Of a stretch of 64,000 bases of DNA, positions 62,599-64,000 are shown in pieces. A program made the position numbers and the translations under genes. The number at the start of each line of letters is the position of its first letter. The first letter of the stretch is position 1. Below the pieces are notes generated by a model. That model made no database searches. It was not told where the DNA came from and saw nothing but the letters and a program-made list of their open reading frames with translations. The stretch lies in contig NZ_JAFICD010000002.1 of NCBI RefSeq assembly GCF_017833525.1, positions 372,001-436,000 on the forward strand. Direction: 5' to 3'. The DNA comes from Duganella sp. 1411 (GTDB lineage Bacteria; Pseudomonadota; Gammaproteobacteria; Burkholderiales; Burkholderiaceae_D).

Positions 62599-63855
62599 TT
62601 ATTCCTTGGAGGTGCCGGTCTTGTTCGCGACTACGGCGACTTTTTCATCTTTTTTGGCCTCGGGCTTGGCCTCGGGCTTGGCGACGTTGGCGGCCAGCGG
62701 ATCGGAATCCATCGGCACCAAGGTCGGCGAGATCGGCGCGCCGGGACGCACGCGCTGCAGGCCGTTGACGACGATCTTCTCGCCCGGTTTCAGGCCTTCG
62801 CGCACCACGCGCATGCCGTCGACCTGGGGGCCCAGCGTGACGGCACGGTACTCGGCCTTGTTGCCGGCGCCGACCACGAACACGAACTTGCGGCTTTGGT
62901 CGGTGCTGACGGCGCGCTCGTTGATCAACACCGTCGGCTTGGCGCCGCTGGTGCCGGCCAGCTGCACGCGGGCGAACAGGCCCGGCACCAGCGCGCCGTC
63001 CTTGTTGGCCAGCGTCGCGCGCATGCGCACCGAACCGCTGCGCGGATCGAGCTGGTTGTCGACGAATTCGAGCTTGCCCTCGTGCGGGAAGCCGGTTTCG
63101 TTGGCCAGGCCGATCTTGACGATGGCCGGTTCGCCCTTGTGGGCGGCGGCGCCGACGCGCAGGTAGGTGTCCTCGTCGCCGTCGAAGGAGGCGTAGATGT
63201 TATCCAGCGAGACCACGGAGGTCAGCACGGCCGACGCGTCGACCAGGTTGCCCAGCGTGATTTCCGCCTTCGACACGCGGCCGTTGATCGGCGATTCGAC
63301 GCGGGTGTAGCTCAGATTGAGCTTGGCCGCCTCGTACTGGGCCTGCGCGGCGCGGGCGTCGGCGTCCAGCTGCTTCTGGCTCGACGCGCGCTCGTCGTAT
63401 TCGCGCTGGGCGATGGCTTTATCGGCCAGCAGTTTTTCGGCGCGGGTCAGTTCCAGCTTGGCCAGTTCGGCCTTGGCGCGCGCCGAATTGGCGGCCGCCT
63501 CGGCGCGGTTGGCCTCGGCCTGGTACGGGCGCGCATCGATGACGAACAACACCTCGCCTTTTTTGACCTGGCTGCCCGGCTTGAAGTTGATCGCGGTGAT
63601 GAAGCCGCTGACGCGCGGACGGATCTGCACCTGCTCGACCGCCTCCAGGCGGCCCGAGAACTCCTGCGTCTCGGTGATGGTTTTCTCGACCACGGCGGCG
63701 GCCGAAATCGGTGGACCGCCGCCGGCGGCGGCCGGATTCTCGGTCTTGCCGGTGGCGTCGTCGCAACCCGTGAGGCCGAAAGCGGCCAGTCCCGCCAACG
63801 CCATAGCGGCGGCCAGCGGCCGGGCTACAGCGGTGAATTGTTTAATGTTTTTCAT
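62599..63855 (-). CDS. RND efflux periplasmic adaptor (AcrA/MexA-like lipoprotein)
   Basis: A 418-residue membrane-fusion protein. The lipobox AAFGLTGCDDA marks a lipoprotein. Barrel-sandwich halves are seen in QVQIRPRVSGFITAINFKPGSQVKKGEVLFVID and in NLSYTRVESPINGRVSKAEITLGNLVDA, flanking an alpha-hairpin (AEANRAEAAANSARAKAELAKLELTRAEKL). It is the first gene of the operon; the likely regulator would lie beyond 63855, outside the window. Confidence 0.94.
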   Translation of the reverse strand: MKNIKQFTAVARPLAAAMALAGLAAFGLTGCDDATGKTENPAAAGGGPPISAAAVVEKTITETQEFSGRLEAVEQVQIRPRVSGFITAINFKPGSQVKKGEVLFVIDARPYQAEANRAEAAANSARAKAELAKLELTRAEKLLADKAIAQREYDERASSQKQLDADARAAQAQYEAAKLNLSYTRVESPINGRVSKAEITLGNLVDASAVLTSVVSLDNIYASFDGDEDTYLRVGAAAHKGEPAIVKIGLANETGFPHEGKLEFVDNQLDPRSGSVRMRATLANKDGALVPGLFARVQLAGTSGAKPTVLINERAVSTDQSRKFVFVVGAGNKAEYRAVTLGPQVDGMRVVREGLKPGEKIVVNGLQRVRPGAPISPTLVPMDSDPLAANVAKPEAKPEAKKDEKVAVVANKTGTSKE

Positions 63856-64000
63856 TTTAAATCCCTTTTATATGAAAATATTTAATAGAAATGGCGGCAC
63901 CGGCTGCCTCAACGGAAAATCGAGAAAACACGGTACTAGCGCCCCGCCGGCAAGCCGGTGGGGACGTGACTACGGATACTGCTAAAGGATGGGGAGGTCC
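63856..64000. promoter_or_regulatory. Upstream region of the efflux operon
   Basis: These 145 bases precede the adaptor gene and run off the window. They include an imperfect inverted repeat CCCCGCCGGC / GCCGGTGGGG (63942-63963), which could be an operator or a hairpin. No gene start is recognised on either strand. Confidence 0.4.

Noticed and set aside
58935..62768. A 1277-codon open frame on the plus strand antisense to the RND operon
   Set aside because: It is low-complexity His/Arg/Gly/Asp sequence produced by the opposite strand of high-GC genes; it has no family motif and crosses three well-supported genes.

Overview
The window looks like a chromosomal segment of a high-GC betaproteobacterium, most likely Oxalobacteraceae (Massilia / Duganella / Telluria type). 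This rests on its GC-rich codon use, a betaproteobacterial-style short H-NS with a W-x-GRGR-x-P-x-W tail, the genes themselves (short Psd, ureDABCEFGJ, Ku plus LigD) and a dispersed REP-like intergenic repeat. I saw no phage, conjugative or IS genes, no rRNA or tRNA genes and no CRISPR array.

Layout. 1-7.1 kb: MFS exporter with a periplasmic binding protein, a secreted CocE-type hydrolase, a coiled-coil membrane protein, trpS behind a terminator-like hairpin, a DUF1294 protein and an EamA transporter. 7.2-17.2 kb: PaiB-like protein, Lon-N-domain protein, H-NS, LysR, a TonB-dependent receptor, psd, and a divergent LysR / azoR-pirin unit. 17.2-23.6 kb: an acyltransferase, then an accessory-looking divergent cluster. 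One arm encodes a small beta-rich protein, a DUF1906 glycoside-hydrolase-like protein and a stand-alone winged-helix-like protein. The other arm encodes a 1090-residue winged-helix / nSTAND ATPase / transmembrane / TPR protein and a small partner protein. 23.6-31.3 kb: AspA/AstE-like hydrolase, SMR exporter, several small DUF proteins, an RHH protein with a RAMA-like segment, an ArsR-ene reductase pair with visible operator palindromes, a secreted metallo-beta-lactamase-fold hydrolase and a PlsC-type acyltransferase. 31.3-37.1 kb: a complete urease operon, ureDABCEFG, plus a ureJ nickel permease. 37.4-52.5 kb: epimerase-like protein, DUF885 metallopeptidase-like protein, a sensor kinase followed by a REC-PAS-GGDEF-EAL protein, a SulP transporter next to a TetR regulator (both with ATTACG palindromes upstream), MocR regulator, uridine kinase, GH43 glycosidase and a degenerate GGDEF protein. 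52.6-57.7 kb: a stress and DNA-repair island of SDR, Ku, LigD and a small exported protein made of 11-residue LEA-like repeats. 57.8-63.9 kb: a complete AcrAB-TolC-type RND efflux operon.

A family of REP-like hairpin units (14 recognised, at 8 loci) runs through the window. It sits mainly in the wider gaps between convergent genes, where it may terminate transcription. One copy supplies the last codons and stop of a LysR gene. The best candidate for an undescribed system is the divergent nSTAND / DUF1906 cluster at 18.4-23.5 kb. The 11-mer repeat protein beside Ku/LigD is second. All functions are read from sequence features and family knowledge; no database search was possible.
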